Source: Rhodopseudomonas palustris (GTDB taxonomy: Bacteria; Pseudomonadota; Alphaproteobacteria; Rhizobiales; Xanthobacteraceae). Taken from it: a DNA stretch of 64,000 nucleotides. Shown here one piece after another: positions 26,670-36,234 of the stretch (its first letter is position 1; each line of letters starts with the position of its first letter). The stretch lies in NCBI RefSeq assembly GCF_013415845.1, contig NZ_CP058907.1, forward strand, positions 3,844,001-3,908,000, written 5' to 3'. The notes under the pieces were generated by a model. That model did not search any database, was not told where the DNA came from, and saw only the letters and a list, made by a program, of their open reading frames with translations. The position numbers were made by a program, and so were the translations under genes.

Positions 26670-26960
26670 ATGACCCACTACATCGCTATCATCGAAGATG
26701 CCGGGCCGGACGTGGCGGTCGGGGTGTGGTTTCCGGACCTGCCCGGCTGCGTCTCCGCCGGCGATGACATCGACGACGCCCTGCGCAATGCGCCGGAGGC
26801 GCTGGAGCTGTATCTCGAGCAGGTCGAGCAGGACGGCAGGCCGCTGCCGAAGCCTCGCACACTAACTGAGCTGAAGGCCGACCCCGAAGTCGCGGACGAC
26901 ATTCGGGATTACATCGTCGCGCTGATCGAAACGCCGACCCGCGCCCACGCGGCGGAGTGA
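26670..26960 (+). CDS. hicB: HicB-like antitoxin (second copy)
   Basis: 96 residues: HYIAIIEDAGPDVAVGVWFP then DLPGCVSAGDDIDDALRNAP, clearly HicB and distinct from the first copy (PDIPGVVTAGETIEEAE in the same position). The ATG at 26670 lies 8 nt past the hicA stop; a TTG at 26658 overlaps hicA. Being immediately downstream of hicA, this copy is the more likely cognate antitoxin. Confidence 0.9.
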   Translation: MTHYIAIIEDAGPDVAVGVWFPDLPGCVSAGDDIDDALRNAPEALELYLEQVEQDGRPLPKPRTLTELKADPEVADDIRDYIVALIETPTRAHAAE

Positions 26961-26977
26961 CATCCCCAGCCTTTCCC

Positions 26978-27097
26978 CGTCATTGCGAGCCAACGGGTCG
27001 GCGCGGAGCGCTGCCCGATGACAGGCGCCGCGAAGCAATCCAGGGCGCGGTGCACGGGGTTATGGAGCTTCGTCGGCTTCGCCGCCTCGCAATGACG
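26978..27097. repeat. Intergenic palindromic repeat with CGTCATTGCGAG ends
   Basis: A ~120-nt element starting CGTCATTGCGAG and ending CTCGCAATGACG, perfect inverted ends, with an internal GGGTCGGCGCGGAGCGCTGCCCGA stem region. It fills most of the 295-bp gap between hicB and the ABC transporter genes; no gene is seen there. Confidence 0.8.
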
Positions 27098-27255
27098 CGG
27101 TGAGGGTCAGTGCCACAAAGCCGCGACGCGAAATTTTCCTCTCCCCGGCCTATTCATCCTGTTGGTTGCGCCGCCCCTTGGCCGTCCTTATGTAAGCCGC
27201 CCGCACGTCCCGGCTGCGGTCCGCCTTTCCCGCGCCCCACGCTTCGCGAGCCCGC

Positions 27256-28176
<921 letters not shown>

Positions 28177-28178
28177 GC

Positions 28179-28940
28179 ATGAACCTGCGGGCGATCCGCG
28201 CGATCTATCTGTTCGAAATGGCGCGGACCTGGCGGACGCTGATGCAGAGCATCGTGTCGCCGGTGCTGTCGACCTCGCTGTATTTCATCGTATTCGGCGC
28301 CGCGATCGGCTCGCGGATCGATCAGGTCGAAGGCGTCAATTACGGCAGCTTCATCGTGCCCGGCCTGATCATGCTCAGCGTGCTGACACAGAGCGTCGCC
28401 AACGCCTCGTTCGGCATCTATTTCCCGAAATTCACCGGCACCATCTACGAGATTCTTTCGGCACCGGTGTCGTTCCTGGAAATCGCGGTCGGCTATGTCG
28501 GCGCCGCGGCCAGCAAGTCGATCATTCTCGGCCTGATCATCCTGGCCACCGCCGGCCTGTTCGTGCCGCTGCATATCGCGCATCCGGTGTGGATGTTCGC
28601 GTTCCTGGTGCTGACCTCGGTGGCGTTCAGCCTGCTCGGCTTCATCATCGGCATCTGGGCCGACGGTTTCGAGAAGCTGCAGGTGGTGCCGCTGCTGATC
28701 ATCACGCCGCTGACCTTCCTGGGCGGCAGCTTCTATTCGATCTCGATGCTGCCGCCGATCTGGCAGACCATCGCGCTGTTCAATCCGGTGGTTTATCTGG
28801 TCTCCGGCTTCCGCTGGAGCTTCTACGAGATCGCCGACGTCAATGTCGGCGTCAGCCTCGCCGCTACCTCGGGCTTCCTGATCGCCTGCCTGGCGATCGT
28901 GTGGTGGATCTTCAAGACCGGCTATCGCCTGAAGGCCTGA
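28179..28940 (+). CDS. ABC-2 type transporter permease
   Basis: 253 residues with six hydrophobic segments and the ABC-2 signature region ([20 protein letters not shown], about 165-184). It resembles E. coli YadH. The ATG at 28179 is chosen; a GTG at 28173 overlaps the ATPase stop as GTGA. It forms the membrane half of the exporter with the preceding ATPase and is followed by a strong terminator. Confidence 0.93.
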   Translation: MNLRAIRAIYLFEMARTWRTLMQSIVSPVLSTSLYFIVFGAAIGSRIDQVEGVNYGSFIVPGLIMLSVLTQSVANASFGIYFPKFTGTIYEILSAPVSFLEIAVGYVGAAASKSIILGLIILATAGLFVPLHIAHPVWMFAFLVLTSVAFSLLGFIIGIWADGFEKLQVVPLLIITPLTFLGGSFYSISMLPPIWQTIALFNPVVYLVSGFRWSFYEIADVNVGVSLAATSGFLIACLAIVWWIFKTGYRLKA

Positions 28941-28960
28941 ACACTGACCAGGCGAAAACA

Positions 28961-28991
28961 AAAAGGCGCGGCCTGATTGGCCGCGCCTTTT
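28961..28991. terminator. Bidirectional rho-independent terminator
   Basis: A perfect 13-bp inverted repeat, AAAAGGCGCGGCC / GGCCGCGCCTTTT, with a TGATT loop. It has A and T tracts on both sides and lies between the convergent ABC permease and glycine-zipper genes, so it can serve both. Confidence 0.9.
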
Positions 28992-29011
28992 GATGTTTCA
29001 GGACGATCGCC

Positions 29012-29359
29012 TCAGCGGCGGTAGCAACGGAAGTTGCCGCTCCGGGTGTAGTAGCCCTTGCAGCGATGGCCGCGGTGGTAGCGGTAGCGCGGTCCGTGGT
29101 TCGGCAGGCCGAGCACGCCGTTCACCGCACCGACCGCACCGCCGACGCCGGCACCGATCGCACCGCCCACGGCGCCGCCGATCGGTCCGGCCGCGCGATT
29201 GCCCTGATAGGCACCTTCCTGCGCACCGCGGACGATGCCCTGCGAATGACCGGCGGTCGGGATGGCCAGCAATGCCAGCGCCAGCGCGCCGGCGGCCAAC
29301 ATCGCCTTCATTCGCAGGTGATCACCGCGAATGGCGAGAGTCTTGATTGTGGTTTTCAT
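29012..29359 (-). CDS. Small secreted glycine-zipper protein
   Basis: 115 residues. A hydrophobic export segment (MLAAGALALALLAIPTAGHS, from about residue 18) is followed by a glycine-zipper region (AAGPIGGAVGGAIGAGVGGA) that could insert in or contact membranes, and by a basic/aromatic Cys-containing tail (CKGYYTRSGNFRCYRR). Function unknown; such proteins are common in Bradyrhizobium relatives. The ATG at 29359 has GGAGGG just upstream; an internal ATG at residue 17 would leave a more standard signal peptide. Confidence 0.75.
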   Translation of the reverse strand: MKTTIKTLAIRGDHLRMKAMLAAGALALALLAIPTAGHSQGIVRGAQEGAYQGNRAAGPIGGAVGGAIGAGVGGAVGAVNGVLGLPNHGPRYRYHRGHRCKGYYTRSGNFRCYRR

Positions 29360-29609
29360 GATGCCCTCCAGAATTGGTTGGCCCCGGACGATCGTCGGAG
29401 CCGAGATGCACCACGTCAACCCGCAGCGCGGCATTGGGTTCCATTTTGCCCTGATTTTGCCATTGCACCGTCTTCGCCACGCCCGGCGCGTGCGGGAGTT
29501 AACGATGCCCTGCCGATTCCGGCGCGCGACATGATCGCCTCTGGAAACTCGGAGGGCCGCTGCGCATATTACCGGCGTGGACGGGGTATTGCGGTGAAAG
29601 GACTGGCCA

Positions 29610-30392
29610 GTGGGCCGTACAATGCGTTGGTATCTAGCTTCTCTCTCCGGCCTGATCCTGCTTGCCGCTGCCAGCACCGCCGAAGCCAAGGTCGCCATCA
29701 CTGTCGACAAGGACAGTCAGCAACTGAGCGTCGCGGTCGACGGCGTCGAGCGTTACCGCTGGCCGGTGTCGACCGGCAATCCGTCGCACGAAACGCCGAA
29801 CGGCAAATTCCAGACCTTCCGGATGGAAGCCGATCATTATTCGAAGGAGTTCGACGATGCGCCGATGCCGCATTCGATCTTCTTCACCAAGCAGGGCCAT
29901 GCCATCCACGGCACCGACGCAGCCGGCAAGCTCGGCGTGCCGGTGTCGCACGGCTGCGTCCGTCTCTCGCGCGACAACGCCGCGACGCTGTATGCGCTGG
30001 TCGAAAAGGAAGGCGTACTCAACACCACGGTGACGCTGACCGGCTCGTCGCAGGTCGCGCTGGCGCGGCTGAAGAGCAAGGGCGGCAATGCCATCGCCCG
30101 CGCCGAACCGCTGCCGTCTCCGACCTATGATGCCAACGGCCAGCCGATCGATCTGGTGCCGAGCCGGCCGCGCGCGGTGCGCCCGCAGGTCACCGATGAC
30201 GGCTACATCTATCCGGCCGACGGCAACTACGCCGACCGCCGTTATCCGGCACCTCCCGGCTATCGCCGTGTCGCGCCACCGCAATACGGCTATGTCGAGA
30301 GCGACTCCTATGCCCAGGATTACGCGCCGCGCCGCTCCTACCAACCGCGCGGCTATTATGACGGCGGCTATGGCGGCTACTCGGCATACTGA
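29610..30392 (+). CDS. L,D-transpeptidase (YkuD domain)
   Basis: 260 residues. A signal peptide (WYLASLSGLILLAAASTAEA) is followed by the YkuD catalytic domain (about 28-150) with HAIHGTD and the active-site motif SHGCVRLS (Cys116, His114). These enzymes make 3-3 cross-links in peptidoglycan or attach proteins to it. The C-terminal ~70 residues are rich in Tyr, Pro, Arg and Gly (YGYVESDSYAQDYAPRRSY) and look disordered. The GTG at 29610 has AAAGGA 7 nt upstream; the ATG at 29622 lacks one. Confidence 0.92.
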   Translation: MGRTMRWYLASLSGLILLAAASTAEAKVAITVDKDSQQLSVAVDGVERYRWPVSTGNPSHETPNGKFQTFRMEADHYSKEFDDAPMPHSIFFTKQGHAIHGTDAAGKLGVPVSHGCVRLSRDNAATLYALVEKEGVLNTTVTLTGSSQVALARLKSKGGNAIARAEPLPSPTYDANGQPIDLVPSRPRAVRPQVTDDGYIYPADGNYADRRYPAPPGYRRVAPPQYGYVESDSYAQDYAPRRSYQPRGYYDGGYGGYSAY

Positions 30393-30417
30393 GCCGAGCC
30401 ATTGTTGATCCGATCCA

Positions 30418-30451
30418 ACGCGCGGCCTCCACCGGCCGCGCGTTTTGTTTT
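30418..30451 (+). terminator. Rho-independent terminator after the L,D-transpeptidase gene
   Basis: A perfect 10-bp stem ACGCGCGGCC / GGCCGCGCGT with loop TCCACC, followed by TTTGTTTT. It lies between convergent genes, 2 nt from the stop codon of the minus-strand gene. Confidence 0.88.
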
Positions 30452-30453
30452 GC

Positions 30454-32733
30454 CTAGTCCTCGCCGTCGCGCAGCCGGCGCCACACCGCGCCAAGCACGT
30501 TGGAATAGTCGTCAGTCCACACCCGGTCGCCGGCGCGTGGCGCCGTCAGGGTCCAGTCGTCGTTGCCGGCGAGCCGGCCGATATCGGCGGCCTGACGTGC
30601 CGAGATCACCACCGAGGTGGCAAAGATATACTCGGCGTCGCGGCCGGCATCCTGCGACGCGACCCAGCTCTTCAGCCCGTTGGCGTCGGCGATGCCGACC
30701 GCAACACTCGCCAGTTCGAGATGGCGGTTGGAGACATGCATCAGCACGGCACCCTGCGGCGCCAGCTTGGCTTGGTAGATCGCCATCGCCTCGCGGGTAG
30801 CGAGGTGGATCGGGATCGCGTCCGACGAATAGGCATCGACGATGATCAGGTCGTAGGCGCCGTCCGGCTCGTGCGCGAAGGTCAGCCGGGCATCGCCGAC
30901 CACCGGCTGCAAATCCGGCGCGCATTTGCTGACGAAGCTGAAATATTTCGGATCGCGCGCGGTATCGATCATCGACTGGTCGATTTCGAAGAACCGCCAA
31001 TGCTCGTCCGGTGCTGACGCGCAGGTCAGCGTGCCGGAGCCGAGTCCGATCACCGCGACGCGGATCGGGCCGCCCTTGCGCTCGCGGATCGCGGTGATCG
31101 CCTGCCCGATGCCGCCGTCCTTGTGATAGTACGAGATCGGCTCCGGCCGCCCGGTGACCGGCGTGCCGTCGTCGTTGAGCACACGCTCGGCGCCGTGAAT
31201 CGTGGTGCCGTGTAACAGCACATGGAAACGGCCGTCCGCCGTCACCTGGATCTTGTGCACGCCGAAGAAGCTGCGCACCGTTTCGATCCGCCCCTCATCG
31301 GCCGGGTACAACCGGATCAAGACTAACGCGAGCGCAATGGTGGCGAGCAGCTTGGCCGGGGCGGCGCGCAGCACCACCGCGATGAACACCCCGAGCGCGG
31401 CGACGTCGCCGATCACCAGCACGCGGTTGGTGGCGAACCATTCGTGCAGCTTGCCGGAGGTGAACGCCGAGGTGATCAGCACCGCCGCCAGCGCAGCGAT
31501 CAGCAGCCAGATCGCCAGCGACCATTGCGGCCGCCGCTCCGGCAAAGGTGGCCGGCACAACACCGCGAGCGCGAGCAGGATCGGATATTCGGCGATCCAC
31601 GAAAACGTGTACGGCGCCACCAGCCCGGCGAACAGGCCGCCGACCATGCCGCCGAACGACAGCGCCACATAGAAGCCGGTGAGATACCGCGCCGGCGGCC
31701 GTGTCCGCGCCAGTTCGCCATGGCAGGCCATCGCGATGATGAAGAAGCAGACCAGGTGTCCGCCGAGCGTCAGCAGCAGATTGTGCTCGGACGCCGAATA
31801 GGCCAGCAGCACCACGATCACCGCGATCGCGATCGGCTGCAGCGCCAGCATCCATTTGTGCGGCAGCAGCGGCCGCGACTGGAACACCAGCACCCAGGTG
31901 AGCAGATACAGCGACAGCGGCAGTACCCACAGCAGCGGCGCTGCGGCGACGTCGGTGGAGATGTGCGCGGTGACGGCGATCAGCAGCCCGGACGGCACCG
32001 CGGCGAGGAACACCCAGCGCGCCACCGTCAGCCATGCCGGCGCCGGCGCGTCGCTGTCGCTTTCGGCGCTATCGGCTGCAGCGGTGGCGGGCGCGCGCAG
32101 CAGCAGCACGCCGCAGGCGGCGATCAGCAGGATCAGCACGCCATAGCCGGCGGTCCACATCAGGTTCTGCAGCCGCAGCGTCAGCAGCGGCTCAAGCAGC
32201 ACCGGATAGGACAGCAGCGCCAGGAAGCTGCCGATGTTGGAGGCGGCGTACAGGAAGTAAGGATCGCGGCCGTCGGGATGGCCGGTGCGAACGAACCACG
32301 CCTGCAGCAGCGGATTGTTGGCGGCGAGCGCAAAGAACGGCAGGCCGATCGACACCGCGAACAGGCCGAGCAGCCACAGCTCGTAGCCGCTCGCCGGCGG
32401 CGTGCCCCAGCCGGTCGCGATCGCCAGCGGCAGCGTCAGCAGCGCCACGACCAGCAGCAGGAGATGGACCACGACCGACACCCGGCGGTCGGCAAACCGG
32501 CTCAGCCCGTGCGCATAGGCATAGCCGGCGAGCAGCAGCGACTGGAAGAACACCATCGCCACCGACCACACCGCCGGCGAGCCGCCGAGCCGCGGCAGCA
32601 CCATCTTGGTGAACAGCGGCTGCACCGAGAACAGCAGCAGCGCGCTGACGAAGATCGCGATGGTATAAACGATCAGGATCTGCCGGTTGCGCGCCGGGCT
32701 GTTCGGGCTCGCGGCAAGAATCGGTTCGGTCAT
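30454..32733 (-). CDS. Fused multi-pass membrane / spermidine synthase-like protein
   Basis: 759 residues. The N-terminal ~470 residues form an array of a dozen or more hydrophobic segments (first: ILIVYTIAIFVSALLLFSVQ). The C-terminal ~250 residues carry a Rossmann methyltransferase-like spermidine-synthase domain: VAVIGLGSGTLTCAS for the nucleotide/aminopropyl-donor site and YDLIIVDAYSSDAIPIHLAT for the catalytic-Asp region. This architecture is annotated as fused MFS/spermidine synthase; its real reaction is not established. The ATG at 32733 has AGGAG 6 nt upstream, favoured over in-frame starts up to 32943. Confidence 0.88.
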   Translation of the reverse strand: MTEPILAASPNSPARNRQILIVYTIAIFVSALLLFSVQPLFTKMVLPRLGGSPAVWSVAMVFFQSLLLAGYAYAHGLSRFADRRVSVVVHLLLLVVALLTLPLAIATGWGTPPASGYELWLLGLFAVSIGLPFFALAANNPLLQAWFVRTGHPDGRDPYFLYAASNIGSFLALLSYPVLLEPLLTLRLQNLMWTAGYGVLILLIAACGVLLLRAPATAAADSAESDSDAPAPAWLTVARWVFLAAVPSGLLIAVTAHISTDVAAAPLLWVLPLSLYLLTWVLVFQSRPLLPHKWMLALQPIAIAVIVVLLAYSASEHNLLLTLGGHLVCFFIIAMACHGELARTRPPARYLTGFYVALSFGGMVGGLFAGLVAPYTFSWIAEYPILLALAVLCRPPLPERRPQWSLAIWLLIAALAAVLITSAFTSGKLHEWFATNRVLVIGDVAALGVFIAVVLRAAPAKLLATIALALVLIRLYPADEGRIETVRSFFGVHKIQVTADGRFHVLLHGTTIHGAERVLNDDGTPVTGRPEPISYYHKDGGIGQAITAIRERKGGPIRVAVIGLGSGTLTCASAPDEHWRFFEIDQSMIDTARDPKYFSFVSKCAPDLQPVVGDARLTFAHEPDGAYDLIIVDAYSSDAIPIHLATREAMAIYQAKLAPQGAVLMHVSNRHLELASVAVGIADANGLKSWVASQDAGRDAEYIFATSVVISARQAADIGRLAGNDDWTLTAPRAGDRVWTDDYSNVLGAVWRRLRDGED

Positions 32734-32893
32734 GGCGGCTCCTGCTGCGGTCCGCCGTGGCGGACGCTCGACATCGTCGGCCATGGCAATGGATTCCGGC
32801 AGGCCAGTGACGAGCGGCATCCTAGCGTCGCTCTGTGAACAATGGCAAAACCAGCCGCGAACGCCTCTGTCACAACGCTCCGGGAACCTTCCG

Positions 32894-34504
32894 ATGTCCG
32901 ATCCCGACGTCCTGATCATCGGTGCCGGCCACAACGGCCTCACCTGCGCGGCCTATCTGGCGCGCGCGGGACTGAAGGTGAAGGTGGTGGAGCGCCGCAG
33001 CGTGGTCGGCGGCGCAGCGGTGACGCAGGAGTTTCATCCCGGTTTCCGCAACTCGGTCGCGGCCTACACGGTCAGCCTGCTCAATCCGAAGGTGATCGCG
33101 GACCTGAAGCTGCACGAGCACGGGCTTAGAATCGTCGAGCGCAAGGCGCAGAACTTTCTGCCCGCACCGGACGGCCAATATCTGCTCACCGGCAGCAACA
33201 TCACCGCCGCATCGCTGGCGCGGCTCAGCGCACATGACGCCGCGGCTTTCGGCGGGTTCGCTGCCGAGCTCGAAACCATCGCCGACGTGCTGCGGCACTT
33301 CGTGCTGCGCGCCCCGCCCAATCTGGTAGCGCAGTTCGGCCTGCCCGCAATCCGCGAAAGTCTGAATGCGCTTGGAACCGCCAACCGGCTGCGGGCTCTC
33401 ACCATGGAGCAGCAGCGGCTGCTGCTTGACCTGTTCACCTGCTCGGCCGGCGAGATGCTCGACGCCCGGTTCGAGCACGATCTGGTCAAGGCGCTGTTCG
33501 GCTTCGACGCCATCGTCGGCAACTATGCCAGCCCCTACGCCGCCGGCTCGGCCTATGTGATGCTGCATCACGCCTTCGGCGAGGTGAACGGCAAAAAGGG
33601 CGTCTGGGGCCACGCGTTCGGCGGCATGGGCGCGATCACAGGTGCGATGGCCGCGGCCGCCCGCGCCGCCGGGGCCGAGATCGAGACCTCGGCGGGGGTG
33701 CGCGAGGTGCTGGTCGAGAAGGATCGCGTGGTCGGCGTCATCCTCGACGACGGCCGCAGCGTGCGGGCGCGGTTCGTGGCGTCCAACGTCAATCCGAAGC
33801 TGCTGTACACCCGCCTGTTGCCGCAAGACGCCCTGCCTGACGACGTCCGCCGACGGATGCAGCATTGGAAGACCGGTTCAGGCACGTTCCGGATGAATGT
33901 CGCGCTGTCGCAGCTGCCGTCATTCACCGCGCTGCCCGGCAATGGCGACCACCTCACCGCCGGCATCATCATCGCGCCGAGCCTGGGTTACATGGACCGC
34001 GCCTACCAGGACGCCCGCACCCACGGCTGGAGCCGCGAGCCGGTGGTCGAGATGCTGATCCCGTCGACGCTCGACGACAGCCTGGCGCCGCAGGGGCAAC
34101 ACGTCGCCAGCCTGTTCTGCCAGCACGTCGCACCCGAGCTGCCGGACGGCGCCTCCTGGGACGATCATCGCGACGAGGTCGCCGACCTGATGATCGCGAC
34201 CGTCGATCGCTATGCGCCGGGCTTTGCTGCCAGCGTACTCGGCCGCCAGATCCTGTCGCCGCTCGACCTCGAACGCGAGTTCGGCCTGCTCGGCGGCGAC
34301 ATCTTCCACGGCGCGCTCAGCCTGAACCAATTATTCTCGGCCCGCCCGCTGCTCGGCCATGCCGACTATCGCGGCCCGCTGAAGGGCCTCTACCACTGCG
34401 GCAGCGGCGCCCACCCGGGCGGCGGCGTCACCGGCGCCCCCGGCCACAACGCCGCGGCCGCGATCCTCAACGACCACCGCAGCCTGTTCACAAGCCGTGG
34501 ATAA
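32894..34504 (+). CDS. Phytoene desaturase-like FAD-dependent oxidoreductase (PYROXD2 type)
   Basis: 536 residues. The dinucleotide-binding motif VLIIGAGHNGLTCAAYLARA is at residues ~6-25, and the FAD-closing C-terminal motif LYHCGSGAHPGGGVTGAPG near 497. ENAV-type carotenoid substrates are not implied; bacterial homologues group with PYROXD2 and have no firm function. No carotenoid genes are nearby. The ATG at 32894 begins the Rossmann strand with no extra residues. The TAA stop lies inside the first DnaA-box-like 9-mer of an array. Confidence 0.88.
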   Translation: MSDPDVLIIGAGHNGLTCAAYLARAGLKVKVVERRSVVGGAAVTQEFHPGFRNSVAAYTVSLLNPKVIADLKLHEHGLRIVERKAQNFLPAPDGQYLLTGSNITAASLARLSAHDAAAFGGFAAELETIADVLRHFVLRAPPNLVAQFGLPAIRESLNALGTANRLRALTMEQQRLLLDLFTCSAGEMLDARFEHDLVKALFGFDAIVGNYASPYAAGSAYVMLHHAFGEVNGKKGVWGHAFGGMGAITGAMAAAARAAGAEIETSAGVREVLVEKDRVVGVILDDGRSVRARFVASNVNPKLLYTRLLPQDALPDDVRRRMQHWKTGSGTFRMNVALSQLPSFTALPGNGDHLTAGIIIAPSLGYMDRAYQDARTHGWSREPVVEMLIPSTLDDSLAPQGQHVASLFCQHVAPELPDGASWDDHRDEVADLMIATVDRYAPGFAASVLGRQILSPLDLEREFGLLGGDIFHGALSLNQLFSARPLLGHADYRGPLKGLYHCGSGAHPGGGVTGAPGHNAAAAILNDHRSLFTSRG

Positions 34505-34550
34505 GTCGGGGGATAAGCCTGTGGATAAGCTGTGGAAAACTTGTAGATGA
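34496..34550 (+). promoter_or_regulatory. Phased array of DnaA-box-like 9-mers (array 1)
   Basis: Five same-strand 9-mers begin at 34496 (CGTGGATAA), 34508 (GGGGGATAA), 34520 (TGTGGATAA), 34531 (TGTGGAAAA) and 34542 (TGTAGATGA). The third is the exact complement of the consensus box TTATCCACA. Starts are 12, 12, 11 and 11 nt apart, about one helical turn. The array overlaps the stop of the upstream oxidoreductase and lies just past the 3' end of a convergent small gene. Binding by DnaA is inferred from sequence only. Confidence 0.5.
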
Positions 34551-34573
34551 GACGTGCCGCTGCGGGCCGTCTC

Positions 34574-34876
34574 TCAGCCGCGCAGGCAGCGCTTGGCTTC
34601 GGCAATCTGCGCCCAGCTGTAGCCGTTCTTGAGCGCCCAGGCGATCGACTTGGCGCGGCCGTGTTCGCTGACGTAGTAGCGCACCGTGACGCAGTCGACG
34701 CCCGCCGGAATAGGCGGCTGCCCGGCCGGGAAAGCCACAGGCGTCACGCCGCCCTGCCCCTCGGCGAACGCTGCCGGCGTGCCAACCGTTGCGAGCAAGG
34801 CTGAGACGGCCACCATCGCGGACAGTTTTCGGCGCCGGGTGGCGGTCGCGCACGGAACTTCGTTGGCCTTGCTCAT
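34574..34876 (-). CDS. Small secreted hypothetical protein
   Basis: 100 residues with a basic start and an export segment (LSAMVAVSALLATVGTPAAF) ending AFAEG. The short mature domain is VDCVTVRYYVSEHGRAKSIA then WALKNGYSWAQIAEAKRCLR, with two cysteines that could form a disulfide. I do not recognise a family. The ATG at 34876 has GAGG upstream (a TTG precedes it by one codon). It lies between two arrays of DnaA-box-like 9-mers. Confidence 0.7.
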   Translation of the reverse strand: MSKANEVPCATATRRRKLSAMVAVSALLATVGTPAAFAEGQGGVTPVAFPAGQPPIPAGVDCVTVRYYVSEHGRAKSIAWALKNGYSWAQIAEAKRCLRG

Positions 34877-35146
34877 CAAACCTCATGTTCGTTGTCGGGA
34901 TCGTCGCTGGCGGCGCCGTCATTGGAGCTGCGGCCAAGCGCGCGACCCCATTGGCCAGAGATCAAGGCGACAATAGGACGTCCACAACCAAAACTGGAAA
35001 CGCAGCCAGCCTCGAACTGGTTCCGCGTAACCACGTGGTGAGCGCGGTCTCAAATGGCGGAACGCAACCCTCCCGAAGTGTGCTTAAGAGAACGTCGGAT
35101 CTGTTTTTTGTCCCGCGCGCATGGGCTTGGCGCCCGTTCGTCACGC
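34877..35146. other. Gene-free stretch upstream of the small secreted gene
   Basis: No coding region with a credible start, ribosome-binding site or family match is seen here. It should contain the promoter of the minus-strand secreted-protein gene. Together with the next 170 nt it separates that gene from prmA. A single TCCACA core (34981-34986) lies in opposite orientation to the flanking 9-mer arrays. Confidence 0.5.
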
Positions 35147-35266
35147 TGTGCACGAATCTGTCGACAAATTGCGCGAAGGCTGTGGACAACCGTGAATCCT
35201 GCGGATTCAACCCTGTGCATAAGTCATGGACAAGCTGTGCATTTCCAGCGCAGAAGCTGTGGACGC
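35147..35266 (+). promoter_or_regulatory. Phased array of DnaA-box-like 9-mers (array 2)
   Basis: Seven same-strand 9-mers fit TGTGSAYAA loosely: TGTGCACGA (35147), TGTCGACAA (35159), TGTGGACAA (35181), TGTGCATAA (35214), CATGGACAA (35225), TGTGCATTT (35236) and TGTGGACGC (35258). Start-to-start distances are 12, 22, 33, 11, 11 and 22 nt, all near whole helical turns. The array ends 54 bp before prmA. Individual matches are weaker than in array 1; the case rests on the regular phasing and shared orientation. Confidence 0.45.
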
Positions 35267-35319
35267 CGTGTTGATGCTTCGCTTTCAGCCGCCCCTCGCC
35301 GCCAACCTTCGGACCTGCC

Positions 35320-36210
35320 ATGCCTGATCCAGCCCCCACCGTCCGCGCCAGCTTCGTGCTCGGCGACGAGGCCACTGCCCGCCGCGTCACCGACCTGCTC
35401 GGCGAGTGCTTCGACGAGGCCGAGATGGCGATCGCGGCGTTCGAGCGGCCGGACCGGAGCTGGGAGGTCGCGCTGCATTTCGGCGAGCAGCCGAACCTCG
35501 ACCACATCCGCGAGCTGGTGGCGCAGGCCGCGGACCCCGAGGCCGCAAAGGCGATCAGCGTCGAGACCGTGGCAGCCAAGGACTGGGTGGCGGCGAGTCT
35601 CGAAGGGCTGGTGCCGGTTCCGGCCGGCCGCTTCGTCGTCCACGGCAGCCACGACCGCGACCGTGTCCCGGCCAACAAGCTCGGCATCGAGATCGAGGCG
35701 GCGCTGGCGTTCGGCACCGGCCATCACGGCACCACCCGCGGCTGCCTGACGCTGCTCGATCTGGTGCTGCGCGCCGGCCCGCCGCAGCGCGTGCTCGACC
35801 TCGGCACCGGCACCGGCGTGCTGGCGATCGCCGCCGCCAAGGCGCTGCGTCACACTGTGCTGGCCACCGACATCGACAAGCAGTCGGTCGCGGTCGCGCG
35901 CGAGAACGCGCGGCTCAACGGCGTCGGCAACCTGGTTCAGGCCGAATGGGCGACCGGCTTCGCCTCGCCGGTGTTCGCCGCCCATGCGCCGTTCGATCTG
36001 GTGCTGGCGAACATCCTCGCCAACCCGCTGCGCACCCTGGCCCAGCCGATGAGCGAACATCTGGCGCCGGGCGCGCTGGTGATCCTGTCGGGGCTGCTGC
36101 AGCCGCAAGCGCAGAGCGTGATCGCGGCCTATCGGGCGCGCGGCTGCGTGCTGCTGCGTCAGCTCGTGATCGAAGGCTGGAGCAGCCTTCTGTTGGTGAA
36201 GACGTTCTGA
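35320..36210 (+). CDS. prmA: Ribosomal protein L11 methyltransferase PrmA
   Basis: 296 residues. The N-terminal substrate-recognition domain (to ~100) is followed by the methyltransferase domain: GTGHHGTTRGCLTLLDL, SAM motif I VLDLGTGTGVLAIAAAKAL (~161-179), TDIDKQSVAVARENA and FDLVLANILANPL. PrmA trimethylates lysines and the N-terminus of ribosomal protein L11. Length matches the family. It lies alone, downstream of the second DnaA-box-like array. Confidence 0.95.
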   Translation: MPDPAPTVRASFVLGDEATARRVTDLLGECFDEAEMAIAAFERPDRSWEVALHFGEQPNLDHIRELVAQAADPEAAKAISVETVAAKDWVAASLEGLVPVPAGRFVVHGSHDRDRVPANKLGIEIEAALAFGTGHHGTTRGCLTLLDLVLRAGPPQRVLDLGTGTGVLAIAAAKALRHTVLATDIDKQSVAVARENARLNGVGNLVQAEWATGFASPVFAAHAPFDLVLANILANPLRTLAQPMSEHLAPGALVILSGLLQPQAQSVIAAYRARGCVLLRQLVIEGWSSLLLVKTF

Positions 36211-36234
36211 CGGGGAGCGCTGCTGAGCGAGGGC

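Noticed and set aside
34496..35266. The spaced 9-mers as a CRISPR array
   Set aside because: Repeat units are 9 nt and spaced 11-33 nt start to start; there are no 28-37 nt direct repeats, no uniform spacers and no cas genes.
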